A stretch of 64,000 bases of DNA. It comes from Moraxellaceae bacterium. Lineage in GTDB: Bacteria > Pseudomonadota > Gammaproteobacteria > Pseudomonadales > Moraxellaceae. Shown one piece after another: positions 29,679 through 38,657 of the stretch (positions within the stretch are counted from its first letter, which is position 1; every line of letters begins with the position of its first letter). Under the pieces are notes generated by a model. That model searched no databases and was not told where the DNA came from. It saw only the letters and a list, made by a program, of their open reading frames with translations. The stretch is from the NCBI GenBank assembly GCA_029237815.1, contig JAQZBP010000003.1, positions 62,001 through 126,000 of the forward strand. Direction: 5' to 3'. The translations under genes and the position numbers were made by a program.

Positions 29679-30794
29679 ATGAACAGTACAATAAAGCCAC
29701 CTCTTCATCGCTGGCGGCGCATGGTCGCCGCCGTGACGCTGGACCATTTCCAGGGGCGTCTGGAGCAGCAGGACAATCCCCTGCTCGCGGGACGTGCGGT
29801 CGGTATCGTCGGCAGCGCCAAGGGAACGCTCCTGCATGCGGTGTCACCGGAGGCGGCAGCGGCCGGCGTCGGGCCGGGGATGCGCTGGAGCGAGGCCGAG
29901 TCGCGCTGTCCAGGCCTCGCGCGCGTGGTGGCGAGCCCGGCGCGCTACGACGCAGCCTCCGCACGTCTGATGGCGGCCCTCACGGATGTCGCGCCGGCCA
30001 TCGAGGTCTTCGGCCGGGACCAGGCCTTCCTGGACCTGACCGACTGCCAGGCCTACTACCGGCACGACACTGCGCGGATCGCCGCCATGATCCGCACCGC
30101 TGTGGGTGAGGCGGTCGGGCTGTCCTGCCGGGTAGGCATCAGCGGGGACAAGACCACGGCGCGGCAGGCCGCGAGACTGGCGGATAACAACCTGGCCGGC
30201 GTCGTCCCGCCCGCTGCGGCGGCGGACTTTCTCGCGCCGCTGTCCATAGAAGAGGTGCTGGGTGGCGGCTCGGGCATCGCGGAGTTCCTGGCGCGTTACG
30301 ACATCCATCGTTGTGGCGATATGAAGAAGATTCCCATCCACCTCCCGGCACGCCGTTTCGGCAACCTTGGTCGCCGGCTGTGGCTGATGGCGCAAGGCCA
30401 GGACCCCGCCCCGGTACTTTCCGCACCGCCCGCCGGCGTCTCGCACAGCCAGCAACGCCGGCTCCCGGCCGTGACCCGGGACCTGGTGCTGCTGCAGACC
30501 GTGCTGGTCGACCTCGCCGGCAAGCTGGCCGGCCAGCTCCGCCGCGAGCGAGTCCTGGCCCGGCAGTTCCGGGTGGCGCTGTGTGCGCCGGAGGGTTGGC
30601 GCGAGGAGGACGTGCACAGCGAGATGGCCACGGACGACCTGCGTGCCATCGCCCCGCTATGCATGCGTTTCCTGCGCCAGCACTGGTACGGGGAGCCGGT
30701 CAGCGAACTCCGGCTGCAGGCCTGGCCCTGGCAGGAGACTGTCGCGCAGGCGGACATTTTCCTGACACAGCGGCCGGCGCGGCGGGGTGCCTGA
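29679..30794 (+). CDS. Y-family DNA polymerase-like protein with degenerate catalytic site (ImuB-like)
   Basis: A 371-residue protein aligning with DinB/ImuB over its whole length. The segment AAVTLDHFQG corresponds to the DinB motif HVDMDCFFA, and FGRDQAFLDLT to the SLDEAYLDVT motif. Of the three catalytic acids of Pol IV (D8, D103, E104) only the second is kept: position 20 is Thr instead of Asp and position 115 is Gln instead of Glu, while D114 and D22 remain. A helix-hairpin-helix-like region and a little-finger domain follow. The C-terminal QADIFL (357-362) resembles a beta-clamp-binding motif. It is probably inactive as a polymerase and could act as an adaptor, as ImuB does. No imuA, dnaE2 or lexA lies nearby. 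An alternative start is M15 at 29721, where family similarity begins. Confidence 0.8.
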   Translation: MNSTIKPPLHRWRRMVAAVTLDHFQGRLEQQDNPLLAGRAVGIVGSAKGTLLHAVSPEAAAAGVGPGMRWSEAESRCPGLARVVASPARYDAASARLMAALTDVAPAIEVFGRDQAFLDLTDCQAYYRHDTARIAAMIRTAVGEAVGLSCRVGISGDKTTARQAARLADNNLAGVVPPAAAADFLAPLSIEEVLGGGSGIAEFLARYDIHRCGDMKKIPIHLPARRFGNLGRRLWLMAQGQDPAPVLSAPPAGVSHSQQRRLPAVTRDLVLLQTVLVDLAGKLAGQLRRERVLARQFRVALCAPEGWREEDVHSEMATDDLRAIAPLCMRFLRQHWYGEPVSELRLQAWPWQETVAQADIFLTQRPARRGA

Positions 30795-30928
30795 GACAGG
30801 CGCCCCGCCCTGCCCGGCGGCTGCCGCCTGACGTGCCGGCTTTCCCGGCACGCCAGGGAACCGACGGGTCGCAAATTGTCCCGATGCCGATGCTGAAGGG
30901 GGGTGACATCAATCGAAAGTACTGCTCC

Positions 30929-30948
30929 TATTGGGCAGACGCCCAATA
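30929..30948. promoter_or_regulatory. Operator-like palindrome before the TetR gene
   Basis: TATTGGGC and GCCCAATA form perfect 8-bp inverted arms around AGAC, ending 12 bp before the regulator's ATG. This position suits autorepression of the TetR-RND operon. AAAGTAC also occurs on both sides of it. Confidence 0.6.
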
Positions 30949-30960
30949 AAAAAGTACAAA

Positions 30961-31659
30961 ATGTCCACCACTTCCCTACAAACTCCCCTGCGACGTCCCG
31001 GCCGTCCCCGCCGCGACGGATCCGCCATGGCGCGCGACGACATCCTCAAGCGTGCCTTCGCCGCCTTTGCCCGTGACGGCTACGACGGCGTGTCACTGCG
31101 CCAGCTCGCCACCACCTGCTGCATCAGCGACAGCCTGCTGAGCCACCACTTCGGCAGCAAGCAGCAGCTCTGGTACGAAGCGACCGACAGCGTCTTCGCC
31201 CCGCTCTACCGGCAGCTCGTGAACACGCTGGAGCGCATCGAGGCGGAGAACGTCGCCTGGAAGCTGCGCCGCAACCTCAAGGCCTCGCTGACCATGCTCG
31301 GCTCGCAGCCGGACGTGATCGCCTTCATGTTCCGCGAAGGTGAAGGCGAGAACGAGCGCGCCGACCACCTGCGCCAGCACTACGTCGACCCCTACACCAG
31401 CCGCATCCACGCCCTCGTGGACGAAGCCGCCGCCCAGGGCCTGATGCGACAGCTCAGCCACGAGGCCTGTACCGGCATGGTGTTCGGCATCATGCGCATG
31501 ATCGCCATGCCGGGCGTGTACAAGCACGTGCTGGCGCCGCGCCTCGCCTCCCCCGAATCCGTTTCCGCCTATGTCGATGAAGTGGTCAGCATCTTCTACG
31601 ACGGGCTCATGCTTCCCATGGCCAACGGACTGGCCCGCACCGGAGAGAACACGCCATGA
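30961..31659 (+). CDS. TetR-family transcriptional regulator of the RND efflux operon
   Basis: A 232-residue repressor with an N-terminal helix-turn-helix (about residues 27-75: RDDILKRAFAAFARDGYDGV, then SLRQLATTCCISDSLLSHHF). The ligand-binding domain that follows is not recognisable in detail. I choose the ATG at 30961; the open frame continues to a TTG at 30931, but those ten codons lie within the palindrome. The stop overlaps the adaptor start by ATGA (31656-31659), so the regulator is cotranscribed with the pump it probably controls. The inducer is unknown. Confidence 0.88.
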   Translation: MSTTSLQTPLRRPGRPRRDGSAMARDDILKRAFAAFARDGYDGVSLRQLATTCCISDSLLSHHFGSKQQLWYEATDSVFAPLYRQLVNTLERIEAENVAWKLRRNLKASLTMLGSQPDVIAFMFREGEGENERADHLRQHYVDPYTSRIHALVDEAAAQGLMRQLSHEACTGMVFGIMRMIAMPGVYKHVLAPRLASPESVSAYVDEVVSIFYDGLMLPMANGLARTGENTP

Positions 31660-32735
31660 ACCGCCTGCTCCTGCCCTCCCTGCTCATCTCCGCCTCCGTG
31701 CTCGCCGGTTGCGACCGCAAAGAGCCGCCACCGGCGCCGGTACGCCCGGTCAAGCTCATGACGGTGGGCGCCGGCACCGTGACCGCCACCGCGGAACTCG
31801 CGGGCGAAGTGCGCGCGCGGGTGGAATCGAACCTCGGCTTTCGCGTGGACGGAAAACTCGTCGCACGCCGCGTGGAAACCGGACAGCGCGTGCGCCGTGG
31901 CGACGAACTCGCCCGGCTCGACTCGCGCGATTTCGAGCTGTCCGACCAGGCCGCCAGCTCGGCGCTGATCGCCGCCGAGTCCCGTCTCGAGAACGCCCGC
32001 GCCGAATACGCGCGCTACCAGGAGCTCAGCCGCAAGGGCTTCGTCTCCGCCACCGAAATGGAGCGCAAGCGCGTCGAGCTTTCGGGTGCGGAGGCGCAGT
32101 TCCGCCAGGCGCAGAGCGGGCTCTCGCTGGAACAGAATCGCCTGGTCGACACGGTGCTGCGCGCGGATGCCGACGGCGTCGTGACGGCCGTGCTCGCCGA
32201 TGTCGGCGAGGTGGTCGGCGCCGGCCAGCCGGTGATCCGCCTGGCGCAGGATGGCCCGCGTGAAATCGAGGTGGAATTCCCCGAAAACCGCACGGCCCTC
32301 GCCCGCGGCGCACGCGCCCAGGCCTCGCTCTGGGCGCGTCCCGACGTGAAGCTGCCCGCCACGCTGCGCGAGCTCTCCGCCGCCGCCGATCCGGTCACCC
32401 GTACCTTCCGCGCCCGCTACACGGTGAAGGCGCCCAACGATGCCCTCGCGCTCGGCCAGTCCGCGACGGTGCACCTGCAACTGCCGGCCACGAAGTCGGG
32501 CGCCACGCGCCTGCCGACCACGGCGATCTTCGGCAAGCAGGGCAATACGCTGGTGTGGGTGTTCGACGACAAGGCGCAGGTGGTCCGGCAGCACGCCGTG
32601 AAGTCCGTGGGCGCGGACGGCAACGACGTGCTCGTCGCCGGTCTCGCGCCGGGCATGCAGGTGGTGATCGCCGGCGTGCACGTGCTGGCCGAAGGCCAGA
32701 AAGTGCAGCCCTTTACCGCCACGAACCACGACTGA
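31656..32735 (+). CDS. RND efflux periplasmic adaptor (membrane fusion protein), lipoprotein
   Basis: A 359-residue adaptor that bridges the inner-membrane pump and an outer-membrane channel. The signal peptide ends in the lipobox VLAGC with Cys19, so it is lipid-anchored in the inner membrane. A split biotinyl-lipoyl-like domain (VESNLGFRVDGKLVARRVETG and VLRADADGVVTAVLADVGEVV, given by their first residues) flanks a helical hairpin at about 90-165. Beta-barrel and membrane-proximal domains follow. The gene overlaps the TetR gene by ATGA and lies 15 bp before the pump gene. Substrates cannot be read from the sequence. Confidence 0.9.
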   Translation: MNRLLLPSLLISASVLAGCDRKEPPPAPVRPVKLMTVGAGTVTATAELAGEVRARVESNLGFRVDGKLVARRVETGQRVRRGDELARLDSRDFELSDQAASSALIAAESRLENARAEYARYQELSRKGFVSATEMERKRVELSGAEAQFRQAQSGLSLEQNRLVDTVLRADADGVVTAVLADVGEVVGAGQPVIRLAQDGPREIEVEFPENRTALARGARAQASLWARPDVKLPATLRELSAAADPVTRTFRARYTVKAPNDALALGQSATVHLQLPATKSGATRLPTTAIFGKQGNTLVWVFDDKAQVVRQHAVKSVGADGNDVLVAGLAPGMQVVIAGVHVLAEGQKVQPFTATNHD

Positions 32736-32750
32736 GTCCGGAGAGCCATC

Positions 32751-35700
32751 ATGTCCGGACCCCACCCGAATCCCGCACCGGAGCGCGAAAAGTTCAGCGA
32801 GCGCTTCAATCTCTCGCGCATCGCCATCCAGAACCCGGCCATCACGCTGTACCTGCTGGTGGTGCTGCTGGTCGCGGGCGCGGCCGCCTATTTCCAGCTG
32901 GGCCAGGACGAAGACCCGCCCTTCACCTTCCGCGTGATGGTGATCCGCGCCTTCTGGCCCGGCGCCACCGCCATGCAGATGGCGCAGCAGGTCTCCGATC
33001 CCATGGAGAAGACGCTGCAGGAAACGCCCTATGTGGACCGCATCCGCAGCTACTCCAAGCCGGGCGAAACCACCTTCCTGCTCGAGATCAAGGACTACAC
33101 GCCGCCGGGCGAAGTGCCGCAGGTCTGGTACACGGTGCGCAAGAAGATCGGCGACATGCGCCACCGCCTGCCCGCCGGCGTGCAGGGCCCGGTGTTCAAC
33201 GACGAGTTCGGCGATGTCTACGGCGTGATCTACGCCCTCTCCGGCGACGGCTTCTCGCACGCCGAGCTGCGCGACCAGGCCGACTTCATCCGCCAGCAGC
33301 TGCTGCAGGTGCCGAACGTGGCCAAGGTCGAGCTGATCGGCGTGCAGGACGAGAAAGTCTACGTCGAGATCTCGCAGCGCAAGCTGGCGCGCCTCGGCAT
33401 CGATTTCCGCCAGGTCATCCAGGCGCTGAACGCGCAGAACGCCGTGGCCTATGCCGGCGAGCTGCACACCGCGGGCGAGAACCTGCAGGTGCGCATCGGC
33501 GGCCAGTTCGACGACCTCGAGACGCTGCGCGCGCTGCCGCTGCATTTCAGCGGCCGCACGCTCCGACTCGGCGACCTCGGCGTGATCACGCGCGCCTACG
33601 AGAACCCGCCCGCGCCCAAGGCCCGCTACAATGGCCGCGAGGTCATCGCCCTCGCCATCTCCATGGCCAAGGGCGGTGACATCATCCAGCTGGGCGACAA
33701 CCTGAAGACCGCCACCACCGACCTGCGCGCGCGCCTGCCCGCCGGCGTCGAGCTCGAACAGATGCAGGACCAGCCGGGGGCCGTGGCGCTGTCGGTGCGC
33801 GAATTCCTGCGCGTGCTGGCCGAGGCGCTGATCATCGTGCTCGCCGTGAGCTTCCTCAGCCTCGGGCTGCACCGCAACCCGTGGCGCATCGACACGCGTC
33901 CGGGCCTCGTGGTGGCGCTGTCCATTCCCACCGTGCTGGCCGCCACCTTCCTCGTGATGAGCTGGGTCGGCATCGACCTGCACAAGATCTCGCTGGGCTC
34001 GCTCATCATCGCGCTTGGCCTGCTGGTGGACGACGCCATCATCATCATCGAGATGACGGTGCGCAAAATGGAGGAAGGCCTCGACCGCCTAAAGGCGAGC
34101 ACCTATGCCTTCACCGCCACCGCCATGCCGATGCTCACCGGCACGCTGATCACGGCCGCAGGCTTCCTGCCCATCGGCCTCGCCAACTCCGCCACCGGCG
34201 AATACACCTTCGCCATCTTCGCGGTGACGACGGCGGCGCTGCTGATCTCCTGGTTCGTCTCCATCTACTTCGTGCCCTACCTCGGCTACAAGCTGCTGCG
34301 CGACCAGCCGGCAAGCCATGGCGAGGTTTTCGACACGCCGTTCTACCGGCGCGTGCGCGAGCTGGTGGACTACTGCGTGCAGCACCGCTGGCTGACGATC
34401 GGCGCCACGCTCGGCGCGCTGATGCTCGGCATCATCGGCATGCAGGCGGTGGAAAAGCAGTTCTTCCCCGACTCCAGCCGTCCCGAGATCATCGTCGACC
34501 TGTGGCTGCCGGAAGGCACCTCCTTCGCGGCCAGCGAGGCGATGGCGAAGCGCGTGGAGGCGCGCCTCGGCAAGGTCGAGGGCGTGTCGACGGTGTCGAC
34601 CTTCATCGGCTCCGGGGTTCCGCATTTCTATCTGCCGCTGGAGCAGATCTTTCCGCAGGACAACGTGTCGCAGCTGATCGTGCTGCCGGCCTCGCACGAG
34701 GACCGCGAGCGCATCCGGCGCGACCTGCCGCGCCTGATGGCACAGGAGTTCCCGGAGCTGCGCACGCGCGTGCAGCTGCTGCCCAACGGCCCGCCGGTGA
34801 CCTATCCCGTCATGTTCCGCGTGATGGGCCCGGACCCGCTGCAGGTGCGCACCCTCGCCGAGAACGTGAAGGGCGTGCTGCGCCAGGATGCCGACATGCG
34901 CGGCGTCAACGACAACTGGAACGAAGAGATCAAGGTGCTGAAGCTGGAGGTCGACCAGGCCCGCGCGCGCGCCCTCGGCGTCAGCAACGAATCGCTTTCC
35001 ACGGCCAGCGAGACGATTCTTTCCGGCCTGCCGATCGGCCAGTACCGCGAGAACAACCGGCAGATCGGCATCATGCTGCGCCAGCCCGAAGCCGAGCGCA
35101 GCTCGCTGACCGCGCTCTCGAGCGCCTACCTGCCGACGGCCAGCGGCGCCTCCATTCCCTTCTCGCAGGTGGGGCATGCCTCGCTCGCCTGGGAGCCCGG
35201 GGTGATCTGGCGGCAGAACGGCAACTTCGCCATCACCGTGCAGGGCGATGTGCGCGAAGGCATCCAGGGCACGACGGTGGCGCTGCGCCTGAACGAGAAG
35301 CTCGACACGCTGCGCGGCGAATTGCCGCCCGGCTACCGCATCGACATCGCGGGCATCGTGGCGGAGTCCAGCAAGGGCACGAGCTCGATCTCGGCCAACG
35401 TGCCACTGATGCTGTTCATCATCTTCACGCTGCTGATGCTGCAGCTGCGCAGCTTCTCGCGCAGCCTGCTGGTCTTCCTGACGGGACCGCTGGGCCTGAT
35501 CGGCGCGTCGCTGACGCTGCTGCTGCTGGCCAAGCCGATGGGCTTCGTGGCCATGCTCGGCGTCATCGCCCTGAATGGCATGATCATCCGCAACTCGGTG
35601 ATCCTGCTCGACCAGATCGAGCAGGACATCGCCGCCGGCGTTGATCGCTGGACCGCCGTGGTCGACGCGGCAGTGCGCCGCTTCCGGCCCATCATGCTGA

Positions 35701-35867
35701 CGGCGGCGGCCGCCGTGCTCGCCATGATCCCGCTGCTGCGCAGCAACTTCTGGGGCCCCATGGCGGCGGCCATCATGGGTGGCCTGATCGTGGCCACCGC
35801 CCTGACGCTGCTCAGTCTGCCAGCGATGTATGCCGCCTGGTTCAAGGTGAAGCGGAAGGAGCCTTGA
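32751..35867 (+). CDS. RND-family efflux pump, inner-membrane transporter (HAE1/AcrB-like)
   Basis: A 1038-residue proton-driven exporter with the usual two halves, each with a large periplasmic loop and a block of membrane helices. The proton-relay aspartates are in GLLVDDAIIIIEM in helix 4. A first helix at about 25-45 (PAITLYLLVVLLVAGAAAYF) and the late segment GVIALNGMIIRNSVILLD are typical. It works with the adaptor encoded just upstream. No outer-membrane channel gene is present, so a TolC/OprM-type protein from elsewhere must complete the tripartite pump. Length matches the family (1020-1050). Confidence 0.93.
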   Translation: MSGPHPNPAPEREKFSERFNLSRIAIQNPAITLYLLVVLLVAGAAAYFQLGQDEDPPFTFRVMVIRAFWPGATAMQMAQQVSDPMEKTLQETPYVDRIRSYSKPGETTFLLEIKDYTPPGEVPQVWYTVRKKIGDMRHRLPAGVQGPVFNDEFGDVYGVIYALSGDGFSHAELRDQADFIRQQLLQVPNVAKVELIGVQDEKVYVEISQRKLARLGIDFRQVIQALNAQNAVAYAGELHTAGENLQVRIGGQFDDLETLRALPLHFSGRTLRLGDLGVITRAYENPPAPKARYNGREVIALAISMAKGGDIIQLGDNLKTATTDLRARLPAGVELEQMQDQPGAVALSVREFLRVLAEALIIVLAVSFLSLGLHRNPWRIDTRPGLVVALSIPTVLAATFLVMSWVGIDLHKISLGSLIIALGLLVDDAIIIIEMTVRKMEEGLDRLKASTYAFTATAMPMLTGTLITAAGFLPIGLANSATGEYTFAIFAVTTAALLISWFVSIYFVPYLGYKLLRDQPASHGEVFDTPFYRRVRELVDYCVQHRWLTIGATLGALMLGIIGMQAVEKQFFPDSSRPEIIVDLWLPEGTSFAASEAMAKRVEARLGKVEGVSTVSTFIGSGVPHFYLPLEQIFPQDNVSQLIVLPASHEDRERIRRDLPRLMAQEFPELRTRVQLLPNGPPVTYPVMFRVMGPDPLQVRTLAENVKGVLRQDADMRGVNDNWNEEIKVLKLEVDQARARALGVSNESLSTASETILSGLPIGQYRENNRQIGIMLRQPEAERSSLTALSSAYLPTASGASIPFSQVGHASLAWEPGVIWRQNGNFAITVQGDVREGIQGTTVALRLNEKLDTLRGELPPGYRIDIAGIVAESSKGTSSISANVPLMLFIIFTLLMLQLRSFSRSLLVFLTGPLGLIGASLTLLLLAKPMGFVAMLGVIALNGMIIRNSVILLDQIEQDIAAGVDRWTAVVDAAVRRFRPIMLTAAAAVLAMIPLLRSNFWGPMAAAIMGGLIVATALTLLSLPAMYAAWFKVKRKEP

Positions 35868-35922
35868 GCGCAGCCGCACCGCGCCAGGGACCTGCCTGCA
35901 GCATGCCGGCGTCTGGATGCAC

Positions 35923-35959
35923 GAAAGAAAAAGCCCGCGATATGCGGGCTTTTTCTTTC
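35923..35959. terminator. Bidirectional terminator after the RND operon
   Basis: Stem GAAAGAAAAAGCCCGC pairs with GCGGGCTTTTTCTTTC around GATAT. It lies between the pump gene and the convergent aminotransferase gene. Confidence 0.92.
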
Positions 35960-36056
35960 ATTCGGAACGGGCGCAACGTGCCTTGGCAAGCGGCCGACTT
36001 CTCTCCATGTCACCGCACCGATGGCATTACCGCTTGGACGCGCCGGGTGTTCCCGC

Positions 36057-37190
36057 TCAACTGCCGCGGATGGCTTTCAGCGCGCGGTCGAGATGTTCCA
36101 CGGTGCGCTCGATATGGGCCAGCTTGTCCAGCCCGAAGAGGCCGACGCGGAAGGTCCGGTACTCCGCCCCCTCGTCGCACATCAGCGGTACGCCGGCCGC
36201 CGTCTGCAGGCCCTGGGCAATGAACTTTTTTGCGTTATGCATGTCGACATCGTCCGTGTGGCAGACGACGACGCCGGGCGCGCCGAAGCCGTCGGCAGCC
36301 ACGCTTTTGAGGCCGTGGCGCGCGAACAGCTCGCGCACGCGGCGACCGAGTTCGATCTGCCTCAGCTTCAACGCGCTGAAGCCGATGCCCTCCATCTCCT
36401 TCATGGTGTCGCGCAACTGTGCCAGCGCGCCGGTCGGCATGGTGGCGTGGTAGGCATGGCCACCGTTCTCGTAGGCCTGCATGATCTGCAGCCATTTCTT
36501 CAGGTCGGCGGCGAAGCTGGTGCTGGTGGTTTCCTCCACGCGCCGGCGGCCGGCCTCGCTCAACATGACGAGCGCCGCCCCGGGCGTCGAGCTCCAGCCC
36601 TTCTGCGGCGCGCTGATCAGCACGTCCACGCCGCAGGCCTGCATGTCGACCCACACGGTGCCGGAGGCGACACAGTCGAGCACGAAGAGTCCGCCGTGCG
36701 CGTGCACGGCGGACGCGACCGCCCGCAGGTAATCGTCCGGGAGCAGGATGCCGGAGGCCGTTTCCACATGCGGCGCGAACACCACGGCGGGCTTTTCGGC
36801 GCGAATCGTTGCCACCACCTCCTCCACCGGCGCCGGCACCCAAGCGCTCTGGGCGCCGCTGCCCTGCGGGCGTGCCTTCAGCACGGTGCAGGCCGAGGGA
36901 ATGGCGCCCATCTCGAAGATCTGCGTCCAGCGGTAGCTGAACCAGCCATTGCGCAGCACCAGGCACTGCTGCCCGGTGGCGAGCTGGCGTGCCACGGCCT
37001 CCATGCCGAAGCTGCCGCCGCCCGGCACGATGGCCACGGCGTCGGCGTGATAGACCTTTTTCAGCGTGGTGGAGAGGTCGCGCATGACCTGCTGGAACAG
37101 TGGCGACATGTGGTTCAGTGCGCGATCGGTGAAGACCACGGAATATTCGAGGAGGCCGTCCGGGTCGACGGCGGGATACTGGGTGGACAT
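36057..37190 (-). CDS. Class V aminotransferase (alanine/serine-glyoxylate or AEP transaminase-like)
   Basis: A 377-residue PLP-dependent enzyme. The substrate and cofactor region begins with GGGSFGMEAVARQL, the aspartate that contacts the PLP ring is in GLFVLDCVASGT, and the Schiff-base lysine is in SAPQKGWSSTPG. Such proteins are annotated as alanine-glyoxylate, serine-pyruvate or 2-aminoethylphosphonate transaminases; the sequence alone does not choose between them and no phosphonate genes are nearby. I take the ATG at 37190 (MSTQYPAVDPDGLLEYS). The frame is open further upstream but overlaps the divergent yaeQ gene. The gene appears monocistronic. Confidence 0.85.
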   Translation of the reverse strand: MSTQYPAVDPDGLLEYSVVFTDRALNHMSPLFQQVMRDLSTTLKKVYHADAVAIVPGGGSFGMEAVARQLATGQQCLVLRNGWFSYRWTQIFEMGAIPSACTVLKARPQGSGAQSAWVPAPVEEVVATIRAEKPAVVFAPHVETASGILLPDDYLRAVASAVHAHGGLFVLDCVASGTVWVDMQACGVDVLISAPQKGWSSTPGAALVMLSEAGRRRVEETTSTSFAADLKKWLQIMQAYENGGHAYHATMPTGALAQLRDTMKEMEGIGFSALKLRQIELGRRVRELFARHGLKSVAADGFGAPGVVVCHTDDVDMHNAKKFIAQGLQTAAGVPLMCDEGAEYRTFRVGLFGLDKLAHIERTVEHLDRALKAIRGS

Positions 37191-37337
37191 GCAGGGCTTC
37201 CCTGTGGGCAAAGATGACCGTGTTGTGCCGGCCTTGATGGTAGCCAACCATCCCATAATCGACTGTCGGGATAAAGTGCAGGGCCGCCGCACCGGCTTGC
37301 GGGTATGATCGGCGCACCCCGACCCCGCGAGCGCGAC

Positions 37338-37883
37338 ATGGCCCAGAACGCCACCATCTTCAAAGCCGACCTGACCATCTCCGACATGGACCGCCACTAC
37401 TACGCGACCCATGCGCTGACCCTGGCCCGCCACCCTTCCGAGACGGACGAGCGCATGATGGTGCGCCTGCTCGCCTTTGTGCTGAACGCCAGCGACACGC
37501 TCGCCTTCGGCAAGGGCATCTCCTCCGACGACGAGCCCGACCTCTGGCAGAAGGACCTCACCGGCGCGGTGGAGAAATGGATCGAAGTCGGCCAGCCCGA
37601 CGAGAAGCGCCTGCGCAAGGCCTGCGGCGTCGCGCGTGAAGTGATCGTCTATCCCTACAGCGGCAACAGCGCCGGCATATGGTGGGAACAGAACCGTCGC
37701 GCCGTGGAGAAACTCGACAAGGTGAGCGTCGTGAACGTGCCCGGCGAGATCGCCGAGGCGCTGGCGAAGATGGCGCAGCGCACCATGCAGTTGCAGTCCA
37801 CGGTGCAGGACGGCGAAGTGTGGCTGGGCGACGACAGCGGCTCGCTGCAGGTCGTGCTGGAAACGCTTAAGGCACCGAAGTAG
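37338..37883 (+). CDS. yaeQ: YaeQ family protein
   Basis: A 181-residue cytoplasmic protein of the YaeQ family, whose fold is a variant of the PD-(D/E)XK nuclease. The start AQNATIFKADLTISDMDRHYY is the family signature, followed by HPSETDERMMVRLL and VYPYSGNSAGIWW. E. coli YaeQ was once linked to RfaH compensation, but its molecular role is not established. I choose the ATG at 37338 because homologs begin there; an in-frame start 11 codons upstream would only add unlike residues. It is divergent from the aminotransferase gene. Confidence 0.9.
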   Translation: MAQNATIFKADLTISDMDRHYYATHALTLARHPSETDERMMVRLLAFVLNASDTLAFGKGISSDDEPDLWQKDLTGAVEKWIEVGQPDEKRLRKACGVAREVIVYPYSGNSAGIWWEQNRRAVEKLDKVSVVNVPGEIAEALAKMAQRTMQLQSTVQDGEVWLGDDSGSLQVVLETLKAPK

Positions 37884-37935
37884 GCACCTGCCTCACGTGG
37901 CAGGCGCCAACGCAGGTGCCGCCCTCAGGGCGGGA

Positions 37936-38538
37936 TCAGCCCGGCGGCCCGCTGTGAAAGCGGATTTCCGTGTCCGGCCGCTCGACCAGCTCCCGCTCCA
38001 CCTCCCGGAAGAATGCCACCCGCGCCGCGATGGGCTCCGGCGAATACTGCTCCGCCAGCCCCAGGTAGTACTCGAAGTGACGCGCCTCGGAGCGCAGCAG
38101 GAAGGTATAGAAACGCGCCAGCTCCTCATCCAGGTGCGGCGCCAGCGCCGCGAAGCGCTCGCAGGAGCGCGCCTCGACGAAGGCACCCACGATCAGGATG
38201 TCCACCAGGTGGCCGGGCTCATGGGTGCGCACGTGCTCACGCAAGCCGCCGGCGTAGCGCGCCGCCGACACCGGCCGGTAGGGAATGCCGCGCGCCTGCA
38301 TGATCTCCAGCACTTGCTCGTAGTGCAGCATCTCCTCGCGCACGAGCTGCGCCAGCAGCACCTGCAGTTCGCTACGTCCGCTGTAGCGGAACAGCAGGTT
38401 CATGGCCGTGCCGGCCGCCTTCTTCTCGCAGTTGGCGTGGTCCTGCAGCAGCAGGGGCAGGTCGGCCTGCGCCGCCTCGATCCAGCGGGCGGGCGTGGGA
38501 CAGGCAAGGAAGGCGCGGACAGGATCGAGGAAATCCAC
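37936..38538 (-). CDS. miaE: tRNA-(2-methylthio-N6-isopentenyl-adenosine-37) hydroxylase
   Basis: A 200-residue ferritin-like diiron monooxygenase that hydroxylates ms2i6A37 to ms2io6A37 in tRNAs reading U-starting codons. The diiron ligands fit in DHANCEKKAAGTA, REEMLHYEQVLE and SEARHFEYY, the E-x2-H pattern of this fold. Length matches MiaE (about 200-250). It is convergent with yaeQ and divergent from the lipid A acyltransferase gene. The gap to yaeQ has GC-rich inverted repeats but no T-run. Confidence 0.9.
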   Translation of the reverse strand: MDFLDPVRAFLACPTPARWIEAAQADLPLLLQDHANCEKKAAGTAMNLLFRYSGRSELQVLLAQLVREEMLHYEQVLEIMQARGIPYRPVSAARYAGGLREHVRTHEPGHLVDILIVGAFVEARSCERFAALAPHLDEELARFYTFLLRSEARHFEYYLGLAEQYSPEPIAARVAFFREVERELVERPDTEIRFHSGPPG

Positions 38539-38657
38539 GAAGGGCTCCGGTGGCGGGCAGGCGGCGGATTATAGCCGCGGTGCCCGCCCCTGCATCGCCT
38601 TGGTCTGCCCCGGTGATTCCACTATCCTTGGCAGCCCCGCCCCTGCCTGCCGCGACG

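Noticed and set aside
31596..35879. Long minus-strand open frames opposite the efflux adaptor and RND pump (795 and 596 codons)
   Set aside because: They are rich in His, Gln, Arg and Ala without domains and lie exactly opposite well-identified genes.
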